Shown: positions 12,670 through 23,904 of the stretch, piece by piece | Position numbering within the stretch: position 1 is the first letter of the stretch | How the letters are laid out: every line of letters starts with the position of its first letter | Assembly: GCA_018894105.1 (NCBI GenBank) | Contig: CM032120.1 | Location: forward strand, 25,380,710 to 25,444,709 | Source: Jacaranda mimosifolia | Lineage: Eukaryota > Streptophyta > Magnoliopsida > Lamiales > Bignoniaceae | DNA: 64,000 nt | Direction: 5' to 3' | The notes under the pieces: generated by a model | Seen by the model: only the letters and a program-made list of their open reading frames with translations | Told to the model about the DNA's origin: nothing | Databases searched by the model: none | Position numbers and translations under genes: made by a program

Positions 12670-13275
12670 AAATCAACTTGATCATGCGACTACGGGGTCG
12701 ACTTGATCATGCGACTACGGGGTCGACTTGATCTCTCTTTAGGAGCAGGGTCGACTACGAGTCGACTGCCATTTTGATCATGTGACTACGGGGTTGATTT
12801 GATCATGCCTTAGCAGTGGGGTTGTCTTAAGGTTGACTTCCAATTTGATCATGCGACTACGGGGTCGACTTGATTATGCCTTAGCAGCGGGGTCAACTGA
12901 AGGTGGACTTCCATTTTGATCACGCGACTACGAGGTCGACTTGATCATACCTCAGCAGTGGGGTCGACTGAAGGTCGACTGCCAATTTGATCATGCGATT
13001 ACGGGTCGACTTGATCATTCTTGAGCAACGAGGTCGACTACGGGTCGACTGTCATTTTGATCACGCGACTATGGGGTCGACTTGATCATACCTCAACAGC
13101 GGGGTCGACTGAAGGTCGATTGCCAATTTGATTATGCGACTACGGGGTCGACCTGATCATTCTTGAGCAACGAGGTCGACTCCGAGGTCTACTTTGCCAA
13201 TTTGATCATACGACTACGGGGTCAACTTGATCATACCTCAGCAGCAGAGTCGATTGAAGGTCGACTACGGGCTAG
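12670..13275. repeat. Minisatellite inside the non-autonomous element
   Basis: About eight imperfect tandem units of roughly 66-75 bp. Each is marked by TGATCATGCGACTACGGGG followed by GTCGACTTGATCAT and a variable AGCAGCGGGGTCGACTGAAG part. The array fills most of the element interior and is rich in GTCGAC palindromes. The same GTCGACCCNGTAGTCGA theme occurs in the tandem arrays of the two large Tat-like elements. Confidence 0.85.
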
Positions 13276-13331
13276 TCTCATGTTTACCCTTTCTCAAGTT
13301 ACAGACTCTATTTCCCACATATGGCACCAAA

Positions 13332-14287
13332 TGATGAGGGTAAGAATCATTTATAGCTGGATTGAGACAGAATATAAGTGGATCGACCTGCTTGGCCGAG
13401 TAAATGAGCTCCATAGATACCTAGGTTGAGTCCTACAACCACGAGCAAATGTCAGGCTAGCCGAGACGCCTTCGGTGGAGGCTCTCTGATGCTCAAGTTA
13501 GCATGAGGTCGGGTAGATAACGAGCAGCAGAGTGAGGGCTTTGTAGTATGGAATGACATACCTTTAAAAGACTGGAATTGGGGTATTTATAGTCCCAAGT
13601 AGGAGATCAAAATGTTCATGGTACCCTTGCTCTTGCAGGGAGGACCTTTGTCATTGCATGAGGGTTTTTATGTCTTTTCCTTATATGAAATCCTTTTTCC
13701 AGATAGCGCCCCCACATCCTTTTGGGATATCGTGGAGATCTCGCATTTAATGCAGAGGTAAGCTGCCTGTCAGTGTATTTAATGTGGCAGAGTAGTGGTT
13801 GAGTGCATTAAATGCGACAGCGACTAGTGGTGAGAGAAACCTTCCTGTCTCGTAGGTCGACCTCTTTTGGTCGAGATATCTCCCGACTGAATCTCTCTGA
13901 CCACTCTGGTCGACCTGTCCGCGGCCGTGGGTCTATCCACCCACTCTAGTCAAGTGCATGACCTCTCTGGTCGACCTATTCTGGTCACTCTAGTCAAATG
14001 CATGGCCTCTCTGGTCGACCGATCCTGGTCAGTATGTCTCCTCAACCGTGGGTCTCTCCACCCACTCTGGTCGAGTGCATGACTTCTCTGGTCGAATCTC
14101 TCTGACCACTCTGATCAAACGCATGACTTCATTGGGTCAAGACGACTATCTAGCAGTGGGCTTTTTGACCATAACCTGATCGATTGAAGGAAGACTGATA
14201 GCCTTTATTGGTCAATTAGCCCAATGTATTCTTGGGCCTGAGATAGTTCTATTGGGCCTATTGGGCTTATCTTACTTCCCCATATCA
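13332..14287 (-). repeat. 5' LTR of the non-autonomous element
   Basis: 956 bp, the partner of the LTR at 11584. It begins (minus strand) TGATATGGGGAAG and ends CCCTCATCA. A TATAAATA motif lies near 13581-13589 on the minus strand. Confidence 0.88.
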
Positions 14288-14655
14288 AAAATAATATGAA
14301 TATTTCAATTAAAAATATTATATTTGAAAATAATTCATACTTAAATAAGTTATAGAATATCAAGAATTGCTAACTCTAAGTTTATAAATTATAAAAAATA
14401 TATATATATAAAATGATAAAATTTTAAAAATAAATAGCAGAATTAATAAAATAAAAATACACAGAATATTTTACTAAATCCATTTTTTAAATTAGATATA
14501 TATATAATTACATATTTTGATATGATAAACAAGCAAATGATTTTTTGCTTTTGAAATATAAAGCTTTTTTGTATAATTTCTTAATAATTTTGAAGTTGCA
14601 GTTGCATTTTTATGACATTTGAAAATTTTTAATGTTAAATATTTTTTGTTAGAGT
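14288..14655. other. AT-rich spacer between two LTR elements
   Basis: 368 bp of AT-rich DNA with no gene. It ends with the AGAGT duplication of the next element. Confidence 0.5.
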
Positions 14656-15491
14656 TGATGAGGGCATAAGTAGTTTATGGGTTAGTTGGGCTAAGTCCAA
14701 CCCGATCGACCAACAGGGAGGTTAATAGAAGTGCTTGATGATGTGACGAGATCGAGTCCTGCAACCAATAGCAAACGTCAAGCTTGCCGAGGACTATCGG
14801 CTAAGATAGTCCGACGCTCAAGTCAGTTTAATCAACTAGAAAATAGAGCAGCAGAGTGAAAGCTTTTAGATCATAATGTGCATACCTCACTGAAAGATGG
14901 CAATAGAGTATTTATAGCCTTCATGGTGTGATTGATATGTCTATGATGCCCATATTGCACAGAAAGGACCTTTCTCCCTACTTGAGGACCTTTAAGTTTT
15001 CTCCAACTTGTGTACTATTCTAGTGGCACTGTCTCCAGCTTCATAGGGCAAAGCAGTACACAGGAGGCACACACTACCCTAGCTGGCAAAAAAGTTGGTA
15101 TTGGTGGTGGCACGCAGCATTAATGCGAAGGCATACCACTTGTCAGAGCATGGAGGTTGCTGCATCCGTTCGACCTCCCCAGTCGATATACATACTCATT
15201 TAAGACTCATTTGCCTAGATCCTGGTTGGCAGAATGGCACTCTGTTGTTTTCAAATGTCCTTCCAGCCGGGTGCTAAACAGAACACCTTCGATCATGGTC
15301 ATCCTACCTCCGGTTGATAGGTTAAATACTGATACTTACATTGGTAGGTAAGGCCCAGTGAGGTAGAGTCCGATTGATAACATAGTCGACCAACTATGAG
15401 TTGGTCCTGATAGACAATTGGGCTGCCTCGTATCGTATCTTTAGCCTGGTCGAGAGTTATTGGGTTGGGCCTATTGGGCTATCCTATATCA
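14656..15491 (-). repeat. 3' LTR of the Tat-like element at 14.7-30.3 kb
   Basis: 836 bp, TG...CA, partner of 29482-30334. Directly inside it (15492-15515, minus strand) lies a purine-rich tract GAGAGTGGGGGGACTCA, the polypurine primer for plus-strand synthesis. Confidence 0.88.
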
Positions 15492-15639
15492 TGAGTCCCC
15501 CCACTCTCGAGTCCTAATCGAGTTTACCGACGAGAAGGAATAGGGAGTAGCTGGTATGTAGAAACTGAATACGCTCGACATTGACGTTCTGATTACAAAG
15601 ATCGACCAGGGTTTCAGTGCAGTTAATACAGTTGTTACA

Positions 15640-15730
15640 TTGGTCCAAGTGAAGCGTCAAGCGATGGTTGTATAATAATTTGAGTCGTTTGGGTTACCGC
15701 GCATTGAGGTCTATAAATAGGGCGCGGTGA
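15640..15730 (+). promoter_or_regulatory. Conserved core promoter of the antisense gene (copy 1)
   Basis: CTATAAATAG at 15711-15720 is preceded by GAGGT and followed by GGCGCGGTGAAAA. The same block stands, in antisense orientation, at the same place in the second Tat-like element (60480-60560). Both copies also share the upstream motifs AGTCGTTT and GGTTNCCGC. It points away from the element's own LTR promoter, toward the antisense gene. Confidence 0.65.
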
Positions 15731-15744
15731 AAACTTTTATTTTC

Positions 15745-17075
15745 ACTTTTACATTATTTCGTGAGGTGGAATCAACTATTTTACTACGCTTATACCTAAC
15801 TGTATTCCGCTTTAAACTTCCCAAATTGTGTAAGTTTTTTGAAATTCTTAAGCCAACTTTATTTTATTGCTTCTCGATTAAAATACATTGCCAAATATGT
15901 TGAGTGTATTTGGGTACAATGGCAGTTAGGGGAGTGATGGTGAGGCAACTCGATCGAACCAGGGTCCAATTAGGGGGAGGGTAACTCGACCAGCAAGTCC
16001 AGTGAATCCTCTAATGATAGCTCAACCTCGAGCAGTTTTGGTGATAGCCGTATTACTGCTGGGGGTGAGGCCGAGCCGAGTCGACCCCCTATTTCCCTTG
16101 GTTGGCTATTCACCTTTGAACATTATAGTGAAATTATATATGAGGTAATGGATAGTGACCTTGAACTCATCAGATAGTTGTACCACGTCCCTCAAGAGTC
16201 AAGTTAATAATCCTTGGGCCCGACAATAGGATGCATCGACCTCCCATCAGCTGTGTAATGGTTTTCGAGAATGCCTTTAAATGTGGGCTTAGGTTTCTGC
16301 TTGCCCCACCAATAGTTGACCTACTCACAAGCCTTCGAGTATGTATTACTTAATTGTTGCCCAATTGCTTCTCAACCTTGTACAACTACGTCATTCTAAT
16401 GCATGTCCATAACCAGCCCTAACCTTTGTCAATTGTAGCAACCTTTTTCACCTTCTAATGTACCGAAAGTCAGGGAGCATTAGGGAGTTAGGTTTCTATT
16501 ACCTTACGGCCTGCCCTCGTTGAAAATCTCTAGTGACCCTCTCTTCTTCCTTTGGCCAAACATGGAAAAGCTGCTACCTTTTCGTTCGATTACCTAGTGA
16601 AGCGGGGTTTAATATACCTGCGGGTTGGATGAGAGGTCATGTCGAGATGCTCGCAAATGAAACCCCGACCTAGCCTAATGCATTTATCTATAATTTAGCC
16701 AAGTTTGGGCAGATGGAGGCCTCAGGTTATGTCGATGAGAGGAATTTGGTGCTGGCTGGCTTATCGCCTGCCCAGCTAGACCTATCTGACGACACTTGAC
16801 TAGGTAGATGTCTTTACTAGTTTTTTAGTAGTTTTACCCAACTTTCTAGTCGATATTTATGCGTCTTTTCGCGTTGTTTTGTAGATTGAGAAGAGATAAT
16901 AAATCAAACTCGTCAGCAAGTAATGGACAGGTACAAATGGCGCAAGAGCGGCGCTAGGGGGTCGCTTGACGAGAGGTTTCTCCCCAAGCTACTCCACCGC
17001 CACAAGCAAGATTGCCTGTTCTCGCTGCTTAACCATCTCGACCCAATCCCATCGAGACCAGCAGCCCCTCAGCAC
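15745..17075 (+). pseudogene. Antisense gene of the Tat-like element, 5' part (copy 1)
   Basis: It runs against gag-pol. After the TATA box comes a leader with a probable 96-nt intron (donor GTAAGT at 15830, acceptor ending 15925). A Ser-rich stretch follows (about 15990-16080), then a block reading GWLFTFEHYSEIIYEV and LYHVP, then a frame change near 16190. The next frame gives NRMHRPP and FENAFKCGLRF, resembling the Pfam 'putative gypsy type transposon' domain (PF04195). Stops such as the TAG before LYHVP show decay. The hAT element interrupts it at 17075. Its function is unknown. The whole layout recurs in the second element at 58016-60490. Confidence 0.7.
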
Positions 17076-20000
17076 TAGGGATGGTAATGGGTCCAGGTAA
17101 TTCGGGACCCTGCCCCTAATGGGGCGGGTTCGGGTCAAATTAAACGGGTTCCATGATGGGTACCGGGTCCAGATATTCAGGACCCGGCCGCGTCCGGGGC
17201 GGGTTACAGGTTTAATTAAACCCGCCCCGTATATATTAGTTTATTAAGTAAAATCTAAACTTATATAGATAACTTTATCTAGGGCTCCACAGTCCACTCA
17301 TTTTCTTTCAATTTTTCTCCTCCCTTAGTTTGTCTGCTATCTTCTCTCTTCCTTTAATTATTTTCTCTCCGGCGATTGCTCACTTTGACGAGCGAGTCCG
17401 TTAACAGACTTTCTCCGGTTCTTATTCCAAAATCCACGTAATCTTCCTATTTTGGTTGTCTCCAGTAAGATTTTATTTGGATCCCATTTATTTTTCTTCA
17501 CTCCATTTTCTGCCATCTAATTGGTAATTGCTTTCAATTTTTTCAGTTCTTAAAGTAAGGTGGATTGCATTTTATCAATGATAGAACTTAGTCAAAATAA
17601 AGTAGATCTAGCTGCCCATGTAATTTTTAAGGTTGTAATTGGAGCAATTTATATGTGGTAATTTAGATTTGGCTATGGTTGGATGTGATTTCTATTTCAG
17701 GCTTGCCTTAAATTGGTTTCCACTAAAACCTGTAATTGTTATGCCATTGTCCTTGCTCCAACTTATGAAATTTCTTGAAACCCCTTTCTAAAAGTTCAGA
17801 TCTTGATTAGCAATTTTTATGAGTTCTCTTGGATTTCAGAAGGTTATTTGAAGACTGAAGGTATTGTGTGAGGTTTATTCTGGGTGACTTTTTGTCTGTT
17901 GAAAATGAATTCACTTTTCACCCAAAGGCCAAAAGCAAACAAATGTGCAGTCCAGAAGAGAAGATCTTATAGACTCTGTCCTTCCTCTCTCTCTCTCTCT
18001 CTCTCTATTATTGTGTTAATCCTTGCCCATCCAAAAACACAACTAGTTCCAAAAGCAACTTTCAAGCTTCTTAGTAAGCTTGTGTTTGCCCAATTCTTGC
18101 TTTGTTTCTTCAATATGTGCTAATTGAATTTCAGTTAAATATTTTACTTTATGTAGCTTTTTCCTTTCCTTTTCCTTTTTTTTTGGTAATTTTTCTGATT
18201 TTGTTCTTCTCTATTTATTAGAAACAAAAATGAATCATTTTATTATTTCTATGTTAGATTAATAGTTAGTCTCAGATAGTCAGATTTTATATAGAAATAA
18301 GTTACTCAGATTTTTACAGAAATTATTTTTACTCAGATTTTATACTAAGTTGAGACAGAGTCATTGAGATGGATTAGAATTCTTGTTTGATTTACTGACA
18401 GTATACAATTGGATAGTACATAGTATAGGACATCTTGCTACTTACAACACTTACTTGAGTGTTTAGGTTTAAAAAACTAATAGGTTGATGTTAAGAAGGG
18501 AAACTCTTGACTATTCTGACTATTGGGGTAACTTCATGCTACAATTATTTAGGTTGTTAGTATTATGAACTTTAAATTTCTTATCAATAACTTCTCTTAA
18601 TTTCATATTTTTATCCAACAATCATATTTAACTACTAGTTAAGTAATATTTTTTTTTATTTTTTTATTCACAGATGGAATCTGAAGAAGGAAATAATTCT
18701 CAACCATCTATCAGTATTCGAGAGAGCAATGTGGGATTGGGAATGGCCTCTGAGGACAATAATGAAGATAATAGCATGCGAAATGAGGATATTTCTGAAG
18801 ATAATAGTAAGAGGAAACAAACCTTCGAGGCATGGAACTACTTCAAAAGATTGAAAGTCGACAACATCCAATATGCCCAATGTAACTACTGCAAGGTTCG
18901 CCTCAAAGCTCCACCTGATTATGGAACCACACATCTGATGAAACATTATGATAGGGCTTGTAAAAAGCGATCAAGAAAAATGGATATTCATCAAAGTTTC
19001 CTTATGGCAAGCAAGAAAAGTGTGGGAAGCCAGGAGCTTGCGACACATATTTTCAATCAAGAAGACTCAAGGCATGAGCTTGCGGTGATGGTTATGTTAC
19101 ATGATTATCCACTTACTATAGTTGAGCATCTTGGGTTTTGAAGATTTGTTGCTAGTCTCCAACCATGCTTTAATATGATGTCAAGAAATACTCTCAAAAA
19201 TGATATTCTCAAGATCTACAATGTTGAGAAAGCTAAGTGCTATCAATTATTGGACAAGCTTAAGTGTTGGGTTGCTATCACAACTAACATATGGACTTCG
19301 AGCAACAACAAAAGAGGTTTCATGGCTATTACTGCACATTATATTGATGACTCTTGGATTTTACCAAAATTGCATTTTGAGGTATGTTGTTTCATTTTTG
19401 TTATATATACTAAAAAATGAACTTATGACATTTTATTATTTTGTAGGTTTATATATGTTCCAGCTCCACACACAACTGAAGTGTTGTCTGATCTTCTTGC
19501 TGAATCATTAATAGATTGGAATATTGATCGAAAATTTTCATCAATCACAGTAGATAATTGCACAACCAATGATGCCATGCTTCATCATCTCTTGAGCAAG
19601 CTCCTAAAGAAAGATATGCTATTGGATGGAAAGGTACTTCATATGCGATGTTGTGCTCATATTTTGAATTTGATTGTGAAAAATGGTTTGGAAATTATTA
19701 GTGATGCAATTGAGAGGATACGTGATAGTATCATATTTTGGACTGTTTCACCTGCTAGAGTAGAAAATTTTGAGGAAGCTGTTCATCAGTTGCATATTGG
19801 TTGTAGTAAGAAATTGTCTTTAGATTGTAAAACTCGTTGGAACTCAACTTTTTTTATGCTAGCAACTGCTATAGCATATAAAGATATGTTTCCACGAGTT
19901 TATTATCGAGATAAGCACTACAAAAGCCTACCAACTGAAGAAGACTGGGAGAATGCAATTGAAATTTGTGGGAAGTTAAAAATCTTTTATCAAGTGATAG

Positions 20001-21402
20001 AGATGTTTTCTGGTACTCTCTATCCCACTTCTAACTTTTATTTTCCAAAAATTTGTGATATTAAATTGAAATTATATGAGTGGGTGAAGTGTCCAAATGT
20101 GATGATTCGGGATATAGCTGAAAAGATGTTGGAAAAACATTCAAAGTATTGGGATACTTGTCATATTATGATGGGGGATGCTGCTATTTTGGATCCTAGG
20201 TACAAAATGAAGTTGGTTGAATTTTACTTCCCATTAATTTATGGTGATAGATCACAACATAAAATTGATGAAGTTCGTCAAAATTGTTATGATCTATTGA
20301 GTGAATATCGATCTAGAGCTGCAACATCAAATGATAACTCAAATGTTAGTAGTCTTCGAAGCTTGGGAAATACAATGTCATCTTGTGTTTCTAGTGTTAA
20401 TGATCCATTTGAGAGTGACCCTCTAGAGATGTATGACCAATATGTGGCTTCAAGTTCAAATCCTACTACTAAAGTGTCTATGACATCGGAACTGGATATG
20501 TACTTAGAGAAAGTGTCTTGCCAAGAACTCCAAATTTTGATGTGTTAAGTTGGTGGAAGACAAATGGAGTGAAACATCCTCATTTACAAAAGATGGCAAG
20601 AGATATTTTAGCTATTCCAGTTTCAACAGTTGCATCTGAGTCTGTATTTAGTAGTAGTGGAAGATTGGTCAGCCCTCATTGTAGTAGGCTCCATCCCTCT
20701 ACTTTGGAGGCATTAATGTGCAGTCGTCGATGGTTATGGACTGAGGCAAATGGTAAGTGAAATTTCAATAATACTTGATCATTTTACATACATTTAGCAA
20801 TTAACATAATTTATATATTTTATTTGTTTATTGTTTAGGTACTTGTTCAACTATTGGTGGATTAAAGACTTGTCAGACAATGCTTGATGAGGAAGAAGAT
20901 CAAGGAGATGATAGTGACACCACGTAGCTGGTTGTTTGGTGGTTAATTTGATTGAAGGAATTTGTGTCATATGATTGACTTAAACTGGATGTTTTAAACA
21001 ATGCTTGATGTCAACTATTTGGAGAATTTAAACAGGGTGTTTTATTTTGTGTTATTTGACGTACCAATTGAAAGTAATATAATTGCAGTTTGAAACTTAT
21101 TGTAAATTATTGTGAATTCATTGAAGCGAAAAATGAGAGTAACTCATGAGAGATTCTGGTCCAGTTGAATTTAAGAATTTTGGACTCAAAGGGAAGCACT
21201 AAATGCATAAAATTTAGAACATGAAATTTCTAACTTTCAAAACTCAAAAGCAGGAACTTTGCAAAAAAATAAATTAAATAAAATAAAATTCCCGAACCCG
21301 CTCGGTCCAAAGGGAAGATGGGGCGAGGCAGGTCCCGAGTCTCTCAAATGGCATGCAGGGCAGGTCCCGGGTCCTGCCAGACCCGCCCCATTGCCATCCC
21401 TA
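17076..21402 (+). mobile_element. hAT transposon, 4.3 kb, nested in the retroelement
   Basis: The left end begins TAGGGATGGTAATGGG and the inverted right end TAGGGATGGCAATGGG. The perfect 8-bp target duplication CTCAGCAC lies at 17068-17075 and 21403-21410, the hAT signature. Both subterminal regions are GC-rich with many GGGTCC/GGACCC and CGGGT/ACCCG repeats, as is typical of transposase-binding ends in Ac-like elements. The region 17220-18673 is a non-coding leader with a (CT)n run near 17985-18006. One degraded transposase gene fills the right half. It inserted after the retroelement, splitting its antisense gene. Confidence 0.93.
18674..20927 (+). pseudogene. hAT (Ac-like) transposase, inactivated
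   Basis: The ATG follows directly on a CACAG splice acceptor. The N-terminal BED zinc finger has Cys70, Cys73, His87 and His91. The RNase H-like core follows, with TVDNCTTND (about 19545) and RCCAHILNL. The C-terminal hATC dimerisation domain (about 20530-20740) contains WWKTNGVKHP and STVASESVFSSSGR. The last intron is 20753-20838, and the final exon ends in an acidic tail at TAG 20925-20927. Lesions: an in-frame TGA at 19139-19141 within GF-stop-RFVASL (probably CGA to TGA); Asn at 19286-19288 where hAT enzymes have the first catalytic Asp (TTNIWTS); an exon junction at about 19381/19447 that is out of frame as read; and a frameshift near 20510-20516 before LPRTPNFDVL. It cannot make active enzyme. 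Confidence 0.9.
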
Positions 21403-22827
21403 CTCAGCACACTAAAAGTTGTCGGCGATCGAGAGGCAGGGCCCACTCAAAAGAGGATCGTTACTGATAAGGGAAAGGGGAAAGTTGAGGCATTTAATCA
21501 ACCAAAAGGCTTCAATCTCTTTAGACGCCAACCTAATAAGGAGCTATTTCTGCTGGTCAACCTGCCTTCACCCCTTTTCGAGATCCAAATGGTAGTCCAC
21601 AACTCTTGGTCAATGATGTCCTCGAGGTCGACTGGATTGGCGCCCCTGAAAGTAATAATGGTCGGGCTCTTCAGGGCCAACTAGATGAAGATTATGAAGT
21701 TATCCTAGGTGGGGGCACTGAAAATCTTTAGCATACCATTCTAATATGGTAAGTTTTTAGTCAAGTTTTACTTGCTCTTCGAGAATTCATTGATCGTTTC
21801 TGTGTTTGCATTTGTGTAAACAGGCTGAGGTCGCTTTTGCTGCAGGTCAGCCAGCTGGGCTATCACCTTTATCACAAGGCTAAATTATATTTGGATGATC
21901 GATAGGAGCTCCAGAAGAAGCATAGTGAGAGTGCGCTTGCGAAAACTCAGCTCGAGTCTACTCAGGTAAGTAGTGAGCAACTAACTAAGCAGATCGAGAA
22001 GAGGGATGCGCAGCTCGTAGTTGTGGTGGCAGCGAGGAGCCAAGTTAAGGAGTCACTGCAGAAGACGAGGTTGGATATTCAGGCCAGCTATGATTCTGGT
22101 CAGTCGCAGGGGCACAACGTGGCAATAAATTATGTCCAGACCAAATTCTTCTAAATACTGCCACTCTTTCGATGATAAATTGTGCAGCAATTTATGTTGT
22201 GCTCGACGTTCCAAGATGCTAGTGTTGTCTTCTCCATAGATGAAATAAATAAGGCATTGAGAAAGCTATAAAGCAACTAGAGTACCAGGGCTACCAAATT
22301 CAGCCCGAGAATTAGGATTGACTAACTCGATACAGTCTAAGCAGCATACAGACTATCTGAATCTCCCACAGCTCGGAGAGAATGCTCCTATGGAGGGGCC
22401 TACCGCTATGCCTACCATCGAGGAAGCTGTTAATCTCTAAGTTAGACTCGCCAATGTAATGAGCAAATTTTCCTTCGCTAATGACTTTGGTTTCGATATT
22501 TGGGGCAGCAAGGTCAAGACAACTGATTTCTTTCCTCTGTCTGGGCACATATTTCTCGTCAATGAAGTGGGGCCTTCTTAACCCACTCCCACGAATCAGC
22601 CAGCTCTTGCAGCAGCTCCCGAGCAAGAAGTTGAGGGCCCTAGCAACATTGTGCCTATGAATTTGAGTGATAAGCTTGACCAAGCAATCAAGGACATCGC
22701 GGTTGAATGTGCTGCACAAGCTTACGGTGAAAGTGCCGGGTGCCCGGGTCGAGTTGAAGGCTCAGGCTGCTGTATCTTCATTTTGATCATTTTGGTCGCC
22801 CTACGAGGCGCTTGTTTTGATCTGTAA
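21403..22827 (+). pseudogene. Antisense gene of the Tat-like element, 3' part (copy 1)
   Basis: This continues the gene interrupted by the hAT element. An intron of 97 nt (21749-21845, donor GTAAGT, acceptor TGCAG) separates a block ending AYHSNM from one starting VSQLGYHLYHKAKLYLDD. A predicted coiled coil follows (about 21900-22110, rich in Gln, Glu and Lys, for example EQLTKQIEKRDAQL). The C-terminal part contains EQEVEGP and a DQAI motif and loses frame several times. A one-base insertion near 21722 and stops show decay. The second element keeps the same exon boundary and domain order. The role is unknown; a DNA- or RNA-binding dimer is a guess. Confidence 0.62.
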
Positions 22828-23339
22828 TGTATTTTGGGAACTTTGTAATCGAATCTATTTGAATGCAATGAATTATGTTTTTTGTCTCTCGATGTGTATT
22901 CGATTCTTTTTTCCTTTTTTGCTGTTTTCATTTTCATCGATTGCCGTTCATTAATAGATGACAAAATAAATGATTTAATCTCATATAAGAAATCATATAA
23001 TGCAATCTTTTGATGGTGGAATTGGACAAGTCTGCGTTCAACTACGAAATCAACTAGCACAAAAATAAGGGAACTAATCCAAGACATTCGCATCAAGTTA
23101 GCCCATTTTAAAATAGATGTTGAAATACTATTTACCGTTAATTGCTTGGTCAACTTTAGTTGTTTTTTTCATGATCAAATGAATAGACTTGGTGATCGAA
23201 TTTGTTAAATTAATTCCAACCTTGCGCTCAATGTTGTAATCGAAATATTCGTATATCGTTCTAATTAAGTTTGAAATAGTTGACTCTATGCAATTAGTTT
23301 GTTTATTAATTTGGTCTTGGAGCCGTAGCTTACTATTGA

Positions 23340-23815
23340 AATCATTTTGAGGTCGACTGCAGGGTCAATGCGTTTATCAATGTGGCCTAAGAGGCCTTAG
23401 TTTACTACTTGAAGTCGGTGTAATATCGACTACGGGGTCGATCATAAACGATCAACTTGTTCATTGACTTGGGCCACGAAGACTTGGTTTTGTAGTTTGG
23501 AACCAACATGGGGTTGACTACGGGGTCGACTTTGAATGATAAATTCGTTTAACAATTTAAGCTAAAAAGCCTGGGTGTGCGGTTTGAAACTAGCATGAGG
23601 TCAACTACGGGGTTGATTTTGAATGATCAATTCATTTATTAATTTGGGCTAAAAGGCTCGGTGCGCAGTTTGAAACCACTATGGGGTTGACTTTGAAAGA
23701 TCAATTCGTTTATTAATTTGTGCTAAAAAGCTTTGCTGAACGGTTTGAAACCGACGTGGGGTCAATTTTGAATGATCAATTAGTTTATTAATTTGGGCTA
23801 AAAAGCCTTGTTTGC
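23340..23815. repeat. Tandem array downstream of pol (copy 1)
   Basis: About five to six diverged units of 75-90 bp. Each contains AATTTGGGCTAAAA, a GGTTTGAAAC block and GGGGTCGACT near GAATGATCAATT. It sits between the integrase end and the antisense gene. The minus-strand unit is homologous to the array at 57130-57480 in the second Tat-like element. Confidence 0.82.
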
Positions 23816-23904
23816 TGCCGTGAGTGGGTAGCTGTAGAAACATAAGCAAATTTTATTAGTTTGAAATAATGGTTTGGAATAGTCGATGGGAGACTTTAGT
23901 CTCT

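Larger units (their letters stand above)
11584..14287 (-). mobile_element. Non-autonomous LTR retrotransposon, 2.7 kb
   Basis: Two closely similar LTRs (11584-12554 and 13332-14287), each TG...CA in element orientation, flank a 777-bp interior. The perfect 5-bp duplication AAAAT lies at 11579-11583 and 14288-14292. Read on the minus strand, the 5' LTR is followed by a primer-binding-like TTTGGTGCCATATGTGGGAA (just below 13332), and the 3' LTR is preceded by a purine tract GGGGGTGGGGGTACTCC (just above 12554). No gag or pol is left; the interior is mostly minisatellite. LTR ends (TGATATGG...CCTCATCA) match those of the two large elements here, so it is probably mobilised by a Tat-like relative. 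The LTRs are much more alike than those of the large elements, so it is younger. Confidence 0.9.

Noticed and set aside
18668..18946. Minus-strand frame opposite the BED zinc finger
   Set aside because: Shadow of the transposase exon.
22722..23153. 143-codon minus-strand frame after the antisense gene
   Set aside because: No similarity and no counterpart at the homologous place in the second element.
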